Position numbers and translations under genes: made by a program. A stretch of DNA of 64,000 nt from Roseivivax sp. GX 12232. GTDB taxonomy: Bacteria; Pseudomonadota; Alphaproteobacteria; Rhodobacterales; Rhodobacteraceae. Below are positions 28,489-35,943 of this stretch, in pieces; position 1 is the stretch's first letter; every line of letters starts with the position of its first letter. The stretch spans positions 1-64,000 of the forward strand of contig NZ_JAJSEC010000010.1 of assembly GCF_021272185.1 (NCBI RefSeq), written 5' to 3'. The notes under the pieces were generated by a model that was not told the origin of the DNA, did no database searches, and saw only the letters and a program-made list of their open reading frames with translations.

Positions 28489-28593
28489 GGCATCCTCCGG
28501 GAGGGGGCTCGGGTCGGGCTCTGCCTGAGGCACCTAGCGCGATTGCCCGCAAGGGCAGGGGCCGCGCCTCGCGCGTGACCCGGGATTGTCCGC

Positions 28594-28622
28594 TTGAAGC
28601 AGGCCAAGCGGCGCTGTAGCAG
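28594..28622 (+). promoter_or_regulatory. Candidate promoter for pheS
   Basis: TTGAAG (28594-28599), 17-bp spacer, TAGCAG (28617-28622), 28 bases before the pheS ATG. The moderate match and short distance make it plausible but unproven. Confidence 0.35.
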
Positions 28623-28650
28623 GGGCCGCGAGCATGTGAGGGGCCCCGCA

Positions 28651-29724
28651 ATGGAAGATCTGCGTCAGAAATACATCGACCGCATCGCGCAGGCCGGCGA
28701 CGAGGACAGCCTCGAGTCGCTGCGCGTCGAGGCGCTCGGCAAGAAGGGCGAAATCAGCCTGAAGATGCGCGAGCTGGGCAAGATGTCGCCCGAGGAGCGC
28801 AAGACCGCGGGCCCCGCGCTGAACGCGCTCAAGGACGAGATCAACAGCGCGCTGGCCGCCAAGAAGGAGGCCCTGGGCGATGCCGCGCTCGAGGCACGGC
28901 TGCAGGAGGAATGGCTCGACGTGACACTGCCGGGGCGCAGCCGGCGGGCGGGTTCGATCCACCCGATCAGCCAGGTCACCGAGGAGGTCACCGCGATTTT
29001 CGCCGACATGGGCTTCGCGGTCGCCGAGGGGCCCCAGATCGACACCGACTGGTATAATTTCGACGCGCTGAACATCCCCGGCCACCACCCCGCGCGGGCC
29101 GAGATGGACACCTTCTACATGCACCGCGACGAGGGCGACAATCGCCCGCCGCATGTGCTGCGCACCCATACCTCGCCGGTGCAGATCCGGCACATGGAGA
29201 AGCACGGCGCGCCCTGCCGGATCATCGCGCCGGGCCGGGTCTACCGCGCCGATTACGACCAGACCCATACGCCGATGTTCCACCAGGTCGAGGGGCTGGC
29301 CATCGACCGCGAGATCTCCATGGCCAACCTCAAGTGGGTGCTCGAGGAGTTCTTCGCCGCCTTCTTCGAGGTGAAGGGCATCAAGACCCGCTTCCGGGCC
29401 TCGCATTTCCCCTTCACCGAGCCCTCCGCCGAGGTCGACATCCAGTGCTCCTGGGAAGACGGCCAGCTGAAGATCGGCGAGGGCGACGGCTGGCTCGAGG
29501 TTCTGGGCTCGGGCATGGTGCACCCCAAGGTGCTGGAAGCCGCGGGCGTCGATCCCAAGGCCTGGCAGGGCTTTGCCTTCGGCATGGGCATCGACCGGAT
29601 CGCCATGCTGAAATACGGCATCCCGGACCTGCGCGCCTTCTTCGACAGCGACCTGCGCTGGCTGCGCCACTACGGTTTCTCGGGGCTGCAGGTGCCGACG
29701 CTGCACGGCGGTCTGTCGCGCTGA
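28651..29724 (+). CDS. pheS: Phenylalanine--tRNA ligase alpha subunit
   Basis: Catalytic subunit of the alpha2beta2 class II synthetase that charges tRNA-Phe. The 357-residue protein has an N-terminal coiled coil (about 1-85), then the class II core with motif 2 [20 protein letters not shown] and motif 3 [20 protein letters not shown] near the C-terminus. ATG 28651 gives the usual MEDLRQKY start. It is separated from pheT by 209 bases containing four stem-loops. Confidence 0.96.
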   Translation: MEDLRQKYIDRIAQAGDEDSLESLRVEALGKKGEISLKMRELGKMSPEERKTAGPALNALKDEINSALAAKKEALGDAALEARLQEEWLDVTLPGRSRRAGSIHPISQVTEEVTAIFADMGFAVAEGPQIDTDWYNFDALNIPGHHPARAEMDTFYMHRDEGDNRPPHVLRTHTSPVQIRHMEKHGAPCRIIAPGRVYRADYDQTHTPMFHQVEGLAIDREISMANLKWVLEEFFAAFFEVKGIKTRFRASHFPFTEPSAEVDIQCSWEDGQLKIGEGDGWLEVLGSGMVHPKVLEAAGVDPKAWQGFAFGMGIDRIAMLKYGIPDLRAFFDSDLRWLRHYGFSGLQVPTLHGGLSR

Positions 29725-29731
29725 GGGCGGG

Positions 29732-29835
29732 CGCGATCCGCGACGCGGATCGCGGGTCGGTTTTCGACGCGAAAACCCTCCGACCCGCCCCGCTTTCCCC
29801 GCGGGAAAGCGCCCCGCTCTTTCCGTGAAAGAGCG
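29732..29835 (+). repeat. Array of four near-perfect stem-loops between pheS and pheT
   Basis: Four consecutive palindromes with 1- to 3-base loops: CGCGATCCGCG with its complement (29732-29754); nested GGGTCGG and GGTTTTCG stems (29754-29786); CGCTTTCCC with GGGAAAGCG (29791-29811); CGCTCTTTC with GAAAGAGCG (29815-29835). Except for the nested second unit, arms are 9 to 11 bp and fully paired. The array resembles a clustered palindromic extragenic element; it probably protects or processes pheS mRNA. Confidence 0.7.
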
Positions 29836-29933
29836 CAGCCCCCGCCCCCCGGGCCCGCCGGCCCCGGGCCTTCCACCCCGCTGCCCGATCCGCTAGGAGA
29901 CCGGCAACACGGCAAGCAGAGAGCGCGCGAGAC

Positions 29934-32330
29934 ATGAAGTTCACCCTGTCCTGGCTGAAGCACCACCTCGAGACCGAGGCCTCGGTCGCCACGATCGCCG
30001 AGACGCTCACCGACCTCGGGCTCGAGGTCGAGGGCGTCGACGACCCCGCCGAGCGCCTCGGCGCCTTCACCCTGGGCCGCGTGATCGCCGCCGAGAAACA
30101 CCCCGATGCCGACAAGCTGAAGGTCTGCCGGGTCGAGACCGACGCGGGCGAGACCCAGATCATCTGCGGCGCGCCCAATGCCCGCGAAGGCATCACCGTG
30201 GTGATCGCCAAGCCCGGCACCTATGTGCCCGGCATCGACACCACCATCCAGGTCGGCAAGATCCGCGGCGTCGAGAGCCACGGCATGATGTGCTCCGAAC
30301 GCGAGATGGAGCTCTCGGAGGAACACTCCGGCATCATCGAGCTGCCCTCGGGCGAGGTCGGGCAGCGCTTCACCGACTGGCTGGCCCAGAACGACCCGGA
30401 CAAGATCGACCCGGTCTTCGAGATCGCCATCACCCCCAACCGGCCCGACGCGCTGGGCGTGCGCGGCGTGGCCCGCGACCTCGCGGCGCGGGGGCTGGGC
30501 AGGCTCCTGCCGCGCGACACCGACCCGGTGCCGGGCCAGTTCGCAAGCCCGATTTCCGTCACCATCGACGAGGCGGCCCGCGAGGCCTGCCCGGTCTTCT
30601 ACGGCCGGCTGATCCGCGGCGTGAAGAACGGCCCCAGCCCCGACTGGCTGCAGCGCCAGCTCAAGGCCATCGGCCTGCGCCCGATCTCCTTCCTCGTGGA
30701 TGTGACCAACTTCTTCACCTACGACCGCAACCGCCCGCTGCATGTCTTCGACGCCGACAAGGTCTCGGGCGACCTGCGGGTGCATCTCTCCGAGGGCGGC
30801 GAGAGCTTCGCGGCCCTCGACGACAAGAGCTACAGGCTGGCCCCGGGCATGACGGTTATCTCGGACGACAGCGGCGTCGAGAGCCTCGGCGGCATCATGG
30901 GCGGGCTCGAGACCGGGGTGACCGAGGAGACGGTGAACGTCTTCCTCGAGGCGGCCTTCTTCGACCCGGTGCGCACCGCGCATACCGGTCGGGCGCTGAA
31001 GATCAATTCGGACGCGCGCTACCGCTTCGAGCGCGGCATCGACCCGGCCTGGACCCCGCATGGCATCGAACATGCGACCCGGATGATCCTCGATCACGCC
31101 GGGGGCGAGGCCTCCGAGGTGGTCATCGCCGGCGCGCTGCCGGATCATTCCCGCGCCTACAAGCTCGACACCGCGCGTTGCCAGAGCCTCGTCGGCATGG
31201 AGATCGCCCCCGAGGTGCAGCGCACCACGCTCGAGGCCCTGGGCTTCACGCTGGACGGCGACATGGCCCAGGTGCCCTCCTGGCGGCCCGATGTGCTGGG
31301 CGAGGCCGACCTCGTCGAGGAGGTGGCCCGCATGGCCTCGCTCACGCAGCTCGAGGGCAAGCCCCTGCCGCGCCGCGAGCCGGGCGTGCCGAAGCCGATC
31401 CTCTCGCCCATGCAGATCCGCGAGCGCACCGGGCGACGCAGCGCCGCGGCGCTCGGCTACAACGAATGCGTGACCTACAGCTTCATCGACAGCCGCGCGG
31501 CCGAGCTTTTCGGCGGCGGCGGCGATGCGACCATGCTGGCCAACCCGATCTCCTCGGAGATGAGCCACATGCGGCCCTCGCTTCTGCCGGGGCTCCTGCA
31601 GGCGGCGGCGCGCAACCAGGCGCGCGGCATGGCCGACCAGGCGCTCTTCGAGCTGGGCTATGCCTTCTCGGGCGGCGAGCCGGGCGAGGAGCACCAGCTT
31701 CTGACCGGCCTCCTGGTCGGGCGCACCGGGCCGAAGGACGTGCATGGCGCCTCGCGGCTGGTCGATCTTTACGACGCCAAGGCCGATGCCGAGGCGCTCC
31801 TGGCCGCCATGGGCGCGCCGCGCAAGATGCAGATCCAGCGCGGCGGCTCGGACTGGTGGCACCCCGGGCGCCACGGCGTCCTCTGCCTCGGCCCGAAGAA
31901 GGTGCTGGGCGTCTTCGGCGAGCTGCACCCCAAGGTGCTGCGCGCGCTCGACGTGAAGGGCCCGGCGGTGGGCTTCACCCTCTGGCCGGGCGAGATCCCG
32001 ATGCCGAAGAACAGCGCCACCACCCGTCCGGCACTGGCGCAGAGCGACCTGCAGCCGGTCGAGCGCGACTTCGCCTTCGTGGTCGACACAGAGGTTCAGG
32101 CGCTGGACCTCGTGAACGCCGCGGCGGGCGCCGACAAGGCGCTGATCGAGGAGGTCCGGGTCTTCGACGAGTTCATCGGCGGCAGCCTCGGCGAGGGCAA
32201 GAAATCCCTCGCCATCACCGTCCGCCTGCAGCCGGTCGAGAAGACGCTGAAGGAAAAGGACATCGAGGCGGTGGCCGCCAAGATCGTCGAAAAGGTCACC
32301 CGCGCCACCGGCGGCAGCCTGCGCGGCTGA
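29934..32330 (+). CDS. pheT: Phenylalanine--tRNA ligase beta subunit
   Basis: Non-catalytic subunit that binds and edits tRNA-Phe. The 798-residue product has an N-terminal tRNA-binding OB domain (about 40-150, with KLKVCRVETDAGETQIICGA), the B3/B4 editing domain near 210-380, B5, a degenerate synthetase core and a C-terminal anticodon-binding ferredoxin-like domain with LAITVRLQPVEKTLKEKDI. Length matches the family. The ATG at 29934 follows the stem-loop array. Confidence 0.96.
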   Translation: MKFTLSWLKHHLETEASVATIAETLTDLGLEVEGVDDPAERLGAFTLGRVIAAEKHPDADKLKVCRVETDAGETQIICGAPNAREGITVVIAKPGTYVPGIDTTIQVGKIRGVESHGMMCSEREMELSEEHSGIIELPSGEVGQRFTDWLAQNDPDKIDPVFEIAITPNRPDALGVRGVARDLAARGLGRLLPRDTDPVPGQFASPISVTIDEAAREACPVFYGRLIRGVKNGPSPDWLQRQLKAIGLRPISFLVDVTNFFTYDRNRPLHVFDADKVSGDLRVHLSEGGESFAALDDKSYRLAPGMTVISDDSGVESLGGIMGGLETGVTEETVNVFLEAAFFDPVRTAHTGRALKINSDARYRFERGIDPAWTPHGIEHATRMILDHAGGEASEVVIAGALPDHSRAYKLDTARCQSLVGMEIAPEVQRTTLEALGFTLDGDMAQVPSWRPDVLGEADLVEEVARMASLTQLEGKPLPRREPGVPKPILSPMQIRERTGRRSAAALGYNECVTYSFIDSRAAELFGGGGDATMLANPISSEMSHMRPSLLPGLLQAAARNQARGMADQALFELGYAFSGGEPGEEHQLLTGLLVGRTGPKDVHGASRLVDLYDAKADAEALLAAMGAPRKMQIQRGGSDWWHPGRHGVLCLGPKKVLGVFGELHPKVLRALDVKGPAVGFTLWPGEIPMPKNSATTRPALAQSDLQPVERDFAFVVDTEVQALDLVNAAAGADKALIEEVRVFDEFIGGSLGEGKKSLAITVRLQPVEKTLKEKDIEAVAAKIVEKVTRATGGSLRG

Positions 32331-32404
32331 GCCGAGCCTCTGGGCCGCCCGCCCGGGCGGCCTAGCTCAAGCCCGAGAAGGGCGATCCCGAAGGAGGAAG
32401 CGAC

Positions 32405-32854
32405 ATGGGCCTGAACGTCTACCTGGCGGGCGAGATTCACACCGACTGGCGCGAGCAGATCATCGACGGCGCGCAGGGTCTGGACGTGACCTTCTCGGGC
32501 CCGGTCACCGATCACGCGGCCTCGGACGATTGCGGCGTGGCGATCCTCGGCGCCGAGGAGCAGAAGTTCTGGCACGACCGCAAGGGCGCGCTGGTGAACG
32601 GCATCCGCACCCGCAAGGCGCTCGAGGATGCCGATGTGGTGGTTGTGCGCTTCGGCGAGAAATACAAGCAGTGGAACGCTGCCTTCGACGCGGGCATCGC
32701 CGCGGCGCTCGGCAAGAGCCTGGTGGTCCTGCAGCCGCCCGAGCACGACCACGCCCTGAAAGAGGTCAATGCCGCCGCCGCCGCCGTGGCCCGCGCGCCC
32801 GGGGAAGTGGTGGAGATCCTGCGCTACGTGCTGACCGGGCAGTTGCCGGAATAA
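32405..32854 (+). CDS. ytoQ: YtoQ family protein
   Basis: The 149-residue cytosolic protein matches the YtoQ family, distantly related to nucleoside 2-deoxyribosyltransferase-like folds: MGLNVYLAGEIHTDWREQII at the start, FSGPVTDHAASDDCGV, and DADVVVVRFGEKYKQWNAAF, DAGIAAALGKSLVVL. The biochemical role is unknown. GAAGGAGGAAG precedes the ATG. It lies between pheT and mscL with hairpins on both sides, and may be an independent unit. Confidence 0.8.
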   Translation: MGLNVYLAGEIHTDWREQIIDGAQGLDVTFSGPVTDHAASDDCGVAILGAEEQKFWHDRKGALVNGIRTRKALEDADVVVVRFGEKYKQWNAAFDAGIAAALGKSLVVLQPPEHDHALKEVNAAAAAVARAPGEVVEILRYVLTGQLPE

Positions 32855-32904
32855 CACGGAACGGGCCCCGCGGGGCCTGCCTGCCCGCCCCTGAGGCGGG
32901 GTCT

Positions 32905-33004
32905 TGAGGTTTCATCTCGCCCGGCAAGAGGCGAGGCGCTATGCACGTCCCCGCCCCGCGGGTTTTTCGCGGGGGGCCTCTGACACCATTCGGGACGTCG
33001 CTTC
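32905..33004 (+). promoter_or_regulatory. Structured leader candidate upstream of mscL
   Basis: The 100 bases before mscL hold at least two strong stems, CTCGCC/GGCGAG (near 32917-32936) and CCCCGCG/CGCGGGG (near 32964-32985), the second with a TTTTT-containing loop. No known riboswitch class could be matched. The RNA could be a stress-responsive leader, or simply a terminator region of ytoQ. Confidence 0.3.
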
Positions 33005-33427
33005 ATGATCAGTGAATTCAAGGACTTCATCGCCAAGGGCAATGTCATGGACATGGCCGTCGGCATCATCGTCGGCGCGGCTTTCACCGCCATCGTGACC
33101 TCGCTTGTCGGCGATATCATCAACCCGATCATCGCGCTCTTCACCGGCGGGATCGATTTCTCCGGCTGGTTCTACACGCTCGACGGCTCGGACCAGCCCT
33201 CGCTCGAGGCCGCCCGCGAGGCCGGGGTGCCGGTCTTCGCCATCGGCTCCTTCCTCATGGCGGTGATCAACTTCCTGATCGTGGCCTTCGTGGTCTTCCT
33301 CTTGGTGAAGACGGTGAACCGGATCAAATCCGCCGCCGAGAAGCCCGACGAAGTGGCGCCCTCGGTGCCGACCGGGCCCTCGCAGGTGGACCTGCTGATC
33401 GAGATCCGGGACGCATTGAAGAAGTAG
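33005..33427 (+). CDS. mscL: Large-conductance mechanosensitive channel
   Basis: MscL is a homopentameric inner-membrane channel that opens on hypo-osmotic shock. The 140-residue protein has the N-terminal amphipathic helix and TM1 ([20 protein letters not shown]), a periplasmic loop, TM2 (about 75-101) and a charged cytoplasmic helix ending EIRDALKK. Length and motifs are standard. It is followed by a 643-base non-coding block with repeats R2 and R1. Confidence 0.96.
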   Translation: MISEFKDFIAKGNVMDMAVGIIVGAAFTAIVTSLVGDIINPIIALFTGGIDFSGWFYTLDGSDQPSLEAAREAGVPVFAIGSFLMAVINFLIVAFVVFLLVKTVNRIKSAAEKPDEVAPSVPTGPSQVDLLIEIRDALKK

Positions 33428-33490
33428 TTTTTTGGGGGCGTTTGGGGCTGGGGGCGCTTGCGGTTCCGGCTTTGGGCGCCTGTTGCGCGG

Positions 33491-33549
33491 GCGAGGGGGC
33501 TGTCTGCCCCCTCGCGCTCCCCCGAGAGGTATTTAAGGCCCGGTCATGC
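33491..33549 (+). repeat. Short palindromic repeat R2, copy 2
   Basis: Ten-bp stem (GCGAGGGGGC at 33491-33500, GCCCCCTCGC at 33506-33515), 5-base loop, then GCTCCCCCGAGAGGTATTTA. It shares its parts and order with copy 1 at 19487-19530. It lies just after mscL. From 33550 to 33714 nothing else is recognisable. Confidence 0.6.
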
Positions 33550-33714
33550 AGGCGAGGCGGGGCGCGGGGTGGTGAGCGTTGTGGGTTGGATTTGGGGGTG
33601 TGTGACGGCAGCATCGGAGGGCGGCGCTTTGGGCCTTGCGTGCGTGCGGCACCGAGGGCGGTTCCGCCAGCGTCGACGGTTGATCAGCGCCGAAGGTCGC
33701 TCATTTGGCGCTTT

Positions 33715-33883
33715 CTTGCGCCCGAATAGCATCGAAGATGCCGGGCGCGCGCCGGACCGGCCCCTTGGGCCGGCGCTCCTTGGGATGGCGCGCTTAGCTT
33801 ACCTCTAGCCCTGACCTTGCCGGGATAAAGCGCGTAGCCCGGCGGTCAGCAGCGCCGGCCCCCGGCCCGGCGCGCGCCCTCTG
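33715..33883 (-). repeat. Dispersed structured repeat R1, copy B
   Basis: Full-length R1 in reverse orientation between the convergent mscL and ald genes. Its terminal hairpin differs from the other copies by a compensated pair: GCATC/GATGC (33729-33741) in place of GCACC/GGTGC. This supports selection for the hairpin. A 48-bp tandem repeat begins 24 bases after it. Confidence 0.85.
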
Positions 33884-33906
33884 TGGCACGTAGTGGGCCC
33901 GGGAGT

Positions 33907-34067
33907 AGCGCCAGCCCGGAGCGCCCTCCGCGGAAAGGGGTGGACCGGAGCGCAGCGCCAGCCCGGAGCGCCCTCTGTGGCGAGGGTATGGACCGGGGCG
34001 CAGCCTCGGCCCGGAGCACCCTTTGTGGCGAGGCGGTGGACCGGGGACGCAGCCTTGGGCCCCCACG
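33907..34067. repeat. 48-bp tandem repeat, about 3.3 copies
   Basis: Units begin at 33907, 33954, 34002 and 34051 (periods 47, 48 and 49 bases) with the shared core AGCCCGGAGCGCCCTCTGTG and a TGGACCGG end. The unit contains GCGCCCTCTGTGG, also the outer end of the adjoining R1 copy, which suggests the array arose from that end. The array stops at the ald stop codon. Confidence 0.7.
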
Positions 34068-34070
34068 CCC

Positions 34071-35192
34071 TCAGGCGGACTTCAGCACCAGCTGCGGCGA
34101 GGTCACGTCGATGCCGAGCGCCCGGCCGACCGCGAAATAGGTCAGCTTGCCGCCGTGCACGTTCAGCCCCTCGAGCAGGTGCGGATCGTCCAGCATCGCC
34201 TGCTTCCAGCCCTTGTCGGCCAGCGCCAGCATATGCGGCAGCGTCGCGTTGCCGAGCGCCAGCGTCGAGGTCCGCGCCACCGCGCCGGGCATGTTGGCCA
34301 CGCAGTAATGCATGATGCCGTCGACCTCGTAGACCGGGTCCTGGTGGGTCGTGGGCTTCGAGGTCTCGAAGCAGCCGCCCTGGTCGATCGCCACGTCCAC
34401 CAGCGCCGCGCCGGGCTTCATGTCGGAGAGATCCGCGCGGCTGATCAGCTTCGGCGCGGCGGCGCCGGGGATCAGCACCGCGCCGATCACCATGTCCGAG
34501 GCGCGGGCGACCTCGGCGGTGTTGGCCTGGGTCGCGTAGAGCGTCTTGAACTCGCCGCGGAACATGTCGTCGAGCTGCTTGAGCCGCGGCAGCGAGCGGT
34601 CGAGCACGGTCACATCCGCGCCCATGCCGGCGGCGATCCGCGCCGCATGGGTGCCGACCACGCCGCCTCCGATGACGGCGACGCGCGCCGGCGAGACGCC
34701 GGGCACCCCGCCCATCAGCACGCCGCGCCCGCCGTTGGCCTTCTGCAGGGTGCAGGCGCCCATCTGCGGGGCAAGCTTGCCCGCCACTTCGGACATCGGC
34801 GCCAGGAGCGGCAGCCCGCCGCGCGGATCGGTCACCGTCTCGTAGGCGATGCAGGTCGCGCCCGAGGCGATCAGGTCATGGGTCTGTTCGGGGTCGGGGG
34901 CGAGATGCAGATAGGTGAAGAGCACCTGGCCCTCGCGCAGCATCTTGCGCTCGGCCTTCTGCGGCTCCTTGACCTTCACCACCATGTCGGCCTCGGCGAA
35001 GATCTCCTCGGCGCTGTCGACGATCCGGGCGCCCTGGGCGCTGTAATCGCCGTCGGGGAAGCCCGCGCCCTCGCCGGCGCCGGACTGGATCAGCACCTCG
35101 TGGCCGTGCGCGATGGCCTCGGCGGCGGCGCCGGGGGTGAGACCGACGCGGAACTCCTGCGCCTTGATCTCCGTGGGACATCCGATCTTCAT
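34071..35192 (-). CDS. ald: Alanine dehydrogenase
   Basis: NAD-dependent interconversion of L-alanine with pyruvate and ammonia. The 373-residue protein has the family N-terminus MKIGCPTEIKAQEFRVGLTP, the substrate-binding region KVKEPQ (near residue 74), the NAD-binding GGGVVGTHAARIAAGMGADV (about 175-194) and NMPGAVARTSTLALGNATLP. It is divergent from an Lrp/AsnC gene with a 137-base shared promoter region, the usual arrangement for alanine-responsive control. Confidence 0.95.
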   Translation of the reverse strand: MKIGCPTEIKAQEFRVGLTPGAAAEAIAHGHEVLIQSGAGEGAGFPDGDYSAQGARIVDSAEEIFAEADMVVKVKEPQKAERKMLREGQVLFTYLHLAPDPEQTHDLIASGATCIAYETVTDPRGGLPLLAPMSEVAGKLAPQMGACTLQKANGGRGVLMGGVPGVSPARVAVIGGGVVGTHAARIAAGMGADVTVLDRSLPRLKQLDDMFRGEFKTLYATQANTAEVARASDMVIGAVLIPGAAAPKLISRADLSDMKPGAALVDVAIDQGGCFETSKPTTHQDPVYEVDGIMHYCVANMPGAVARTSTLALGNATLPHMLALADKGWKQAMLDDPHLLEGLNVHGGKLTYFAVGRALGIDVTSPQLVLKSA

Positions 35193-35329
35193 GGCTACCT
35201 CCCGTATCTCCTTCTCGCGAGCCTGCCAGAGGACGCGCGCAATGTGTGTGACAATTCGCTGGCACCTCGCGGTGATCTGCGCAAGAATCCAGCGGCAACG
35301 AGGCTCAACGTCGAAGGATCTTGCGGACC

Positions 35330-35788
35330 ATGACGCTCGACACGATGGATCGTCGACTGCTGGGGCTCCTGCAGAAGCGCGGGCGGATCTCCAACGCCGA
35401 CCTGGCCGAGGCCGCGGGGCTGTCCTCCTCGGCCTGTCACCGGCGCGTCGCCCGGCTCGAGGCCGAGGGCTACGTCTCGGGCTACGTGGCGCTTCTGGAC
35501 GCCCGGCGGCTGAGGATGTCGGCCACGATCTTCGTCGAGATCACCCTGACGCATCAGTCCGACGAGACGCTCGACGCCTTCGAGACGGCGGTCCGGCGCA
35601 TCCCCAACGTGCTGGAATGCCACCTCATGGCCGGCACCGCGGACTACCTGGTGAAGGTGGTCGCCGAGGACACCGAGGACTTCGCCCGCATCCATCGCCA
35701 ATACCTCACAAGGCTGCCCGGGGTGGCGCAGATGCATTCCTCTTTTTCGCTGCGCGAAGTGCAGAAAACCACCGCGCTGCCGCTCTGA
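35330..35788 (+). CDS. Lrp/AsnC family regulator, probable ald regulator
   Basis: Feast/famine regulator of 152 residues: N-terminal winged helix (LDTMDRRLLGLLQKRGRISN, then DLAEAAGLSSSACHRRVARL) and C-terminal RAM effector-binding domain (about 65-145). A TTG three codons upstream lies only 2 bases from AAGGA (35314-35318), so ATG 35330 is preferred. The divergent position next to ald suggests it is the AldR-like regulator of alanine dehydrogenase; this is inferred from context. Confidence 0.85.
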   Translation: MTLDTMDRRLLGLLQKRGRISNADLAEAAGLSSSACHRRVARLEAEGYVSGYVALLDARRLRMSATIFVEITLTHQSDETLDAFETAVRRIPNVLECHLMAGTADYLVKVVAEDTEDFARIHRQYLTRLPGVAQMHSSFSLREVQKTTALPL

Positions 35789-35943
35789 GACCCGCGCCCC
35801 GGGGCAAAAAAACCGGAACTCCGGGGCCGCAAGGGGGTTGAATGGCATCGACCCGGGCCCGTAGAGGGCGCGACGCAAGAACCACAAGCAACCACAGGGA
35901 CCGCAGGCGCGCCCCCCGAGGTGCGGCGCTGCGTCAAGGATCT

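Noticed and set aside
29670-31928. Open frame of about 750 codons on the minus strand opposite pheT
   Set aside because: It mirrors the pheT coding frame; composition is dominated by Ala, Arg, Gly and Asp/His runs typical of antisense frames, with no recognised domain.
32905-33004. S-adenosylhomocysteine or other known riboswitch before mscL
   Set aside because: A GAGGCGAGGCGCT word recalls the SAH riboswitch, but the rest of the conserved core is missing and mscL is not a typical target.
33458-33808. Short open frames running through R1 copies (similar peptides at 11127-11570, 38070-38261, 41558-41821 and 45173-45619)
   Set aside because: They recur only because the repeat DNA recurs, in different frames and strands, with no ribosome-binding sites. 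They should not be annotated as proteins.
33907-34067. CRISPR array
   Set aside because: The 48-base units are contiguous without variable spacers, and no cas gene is present.
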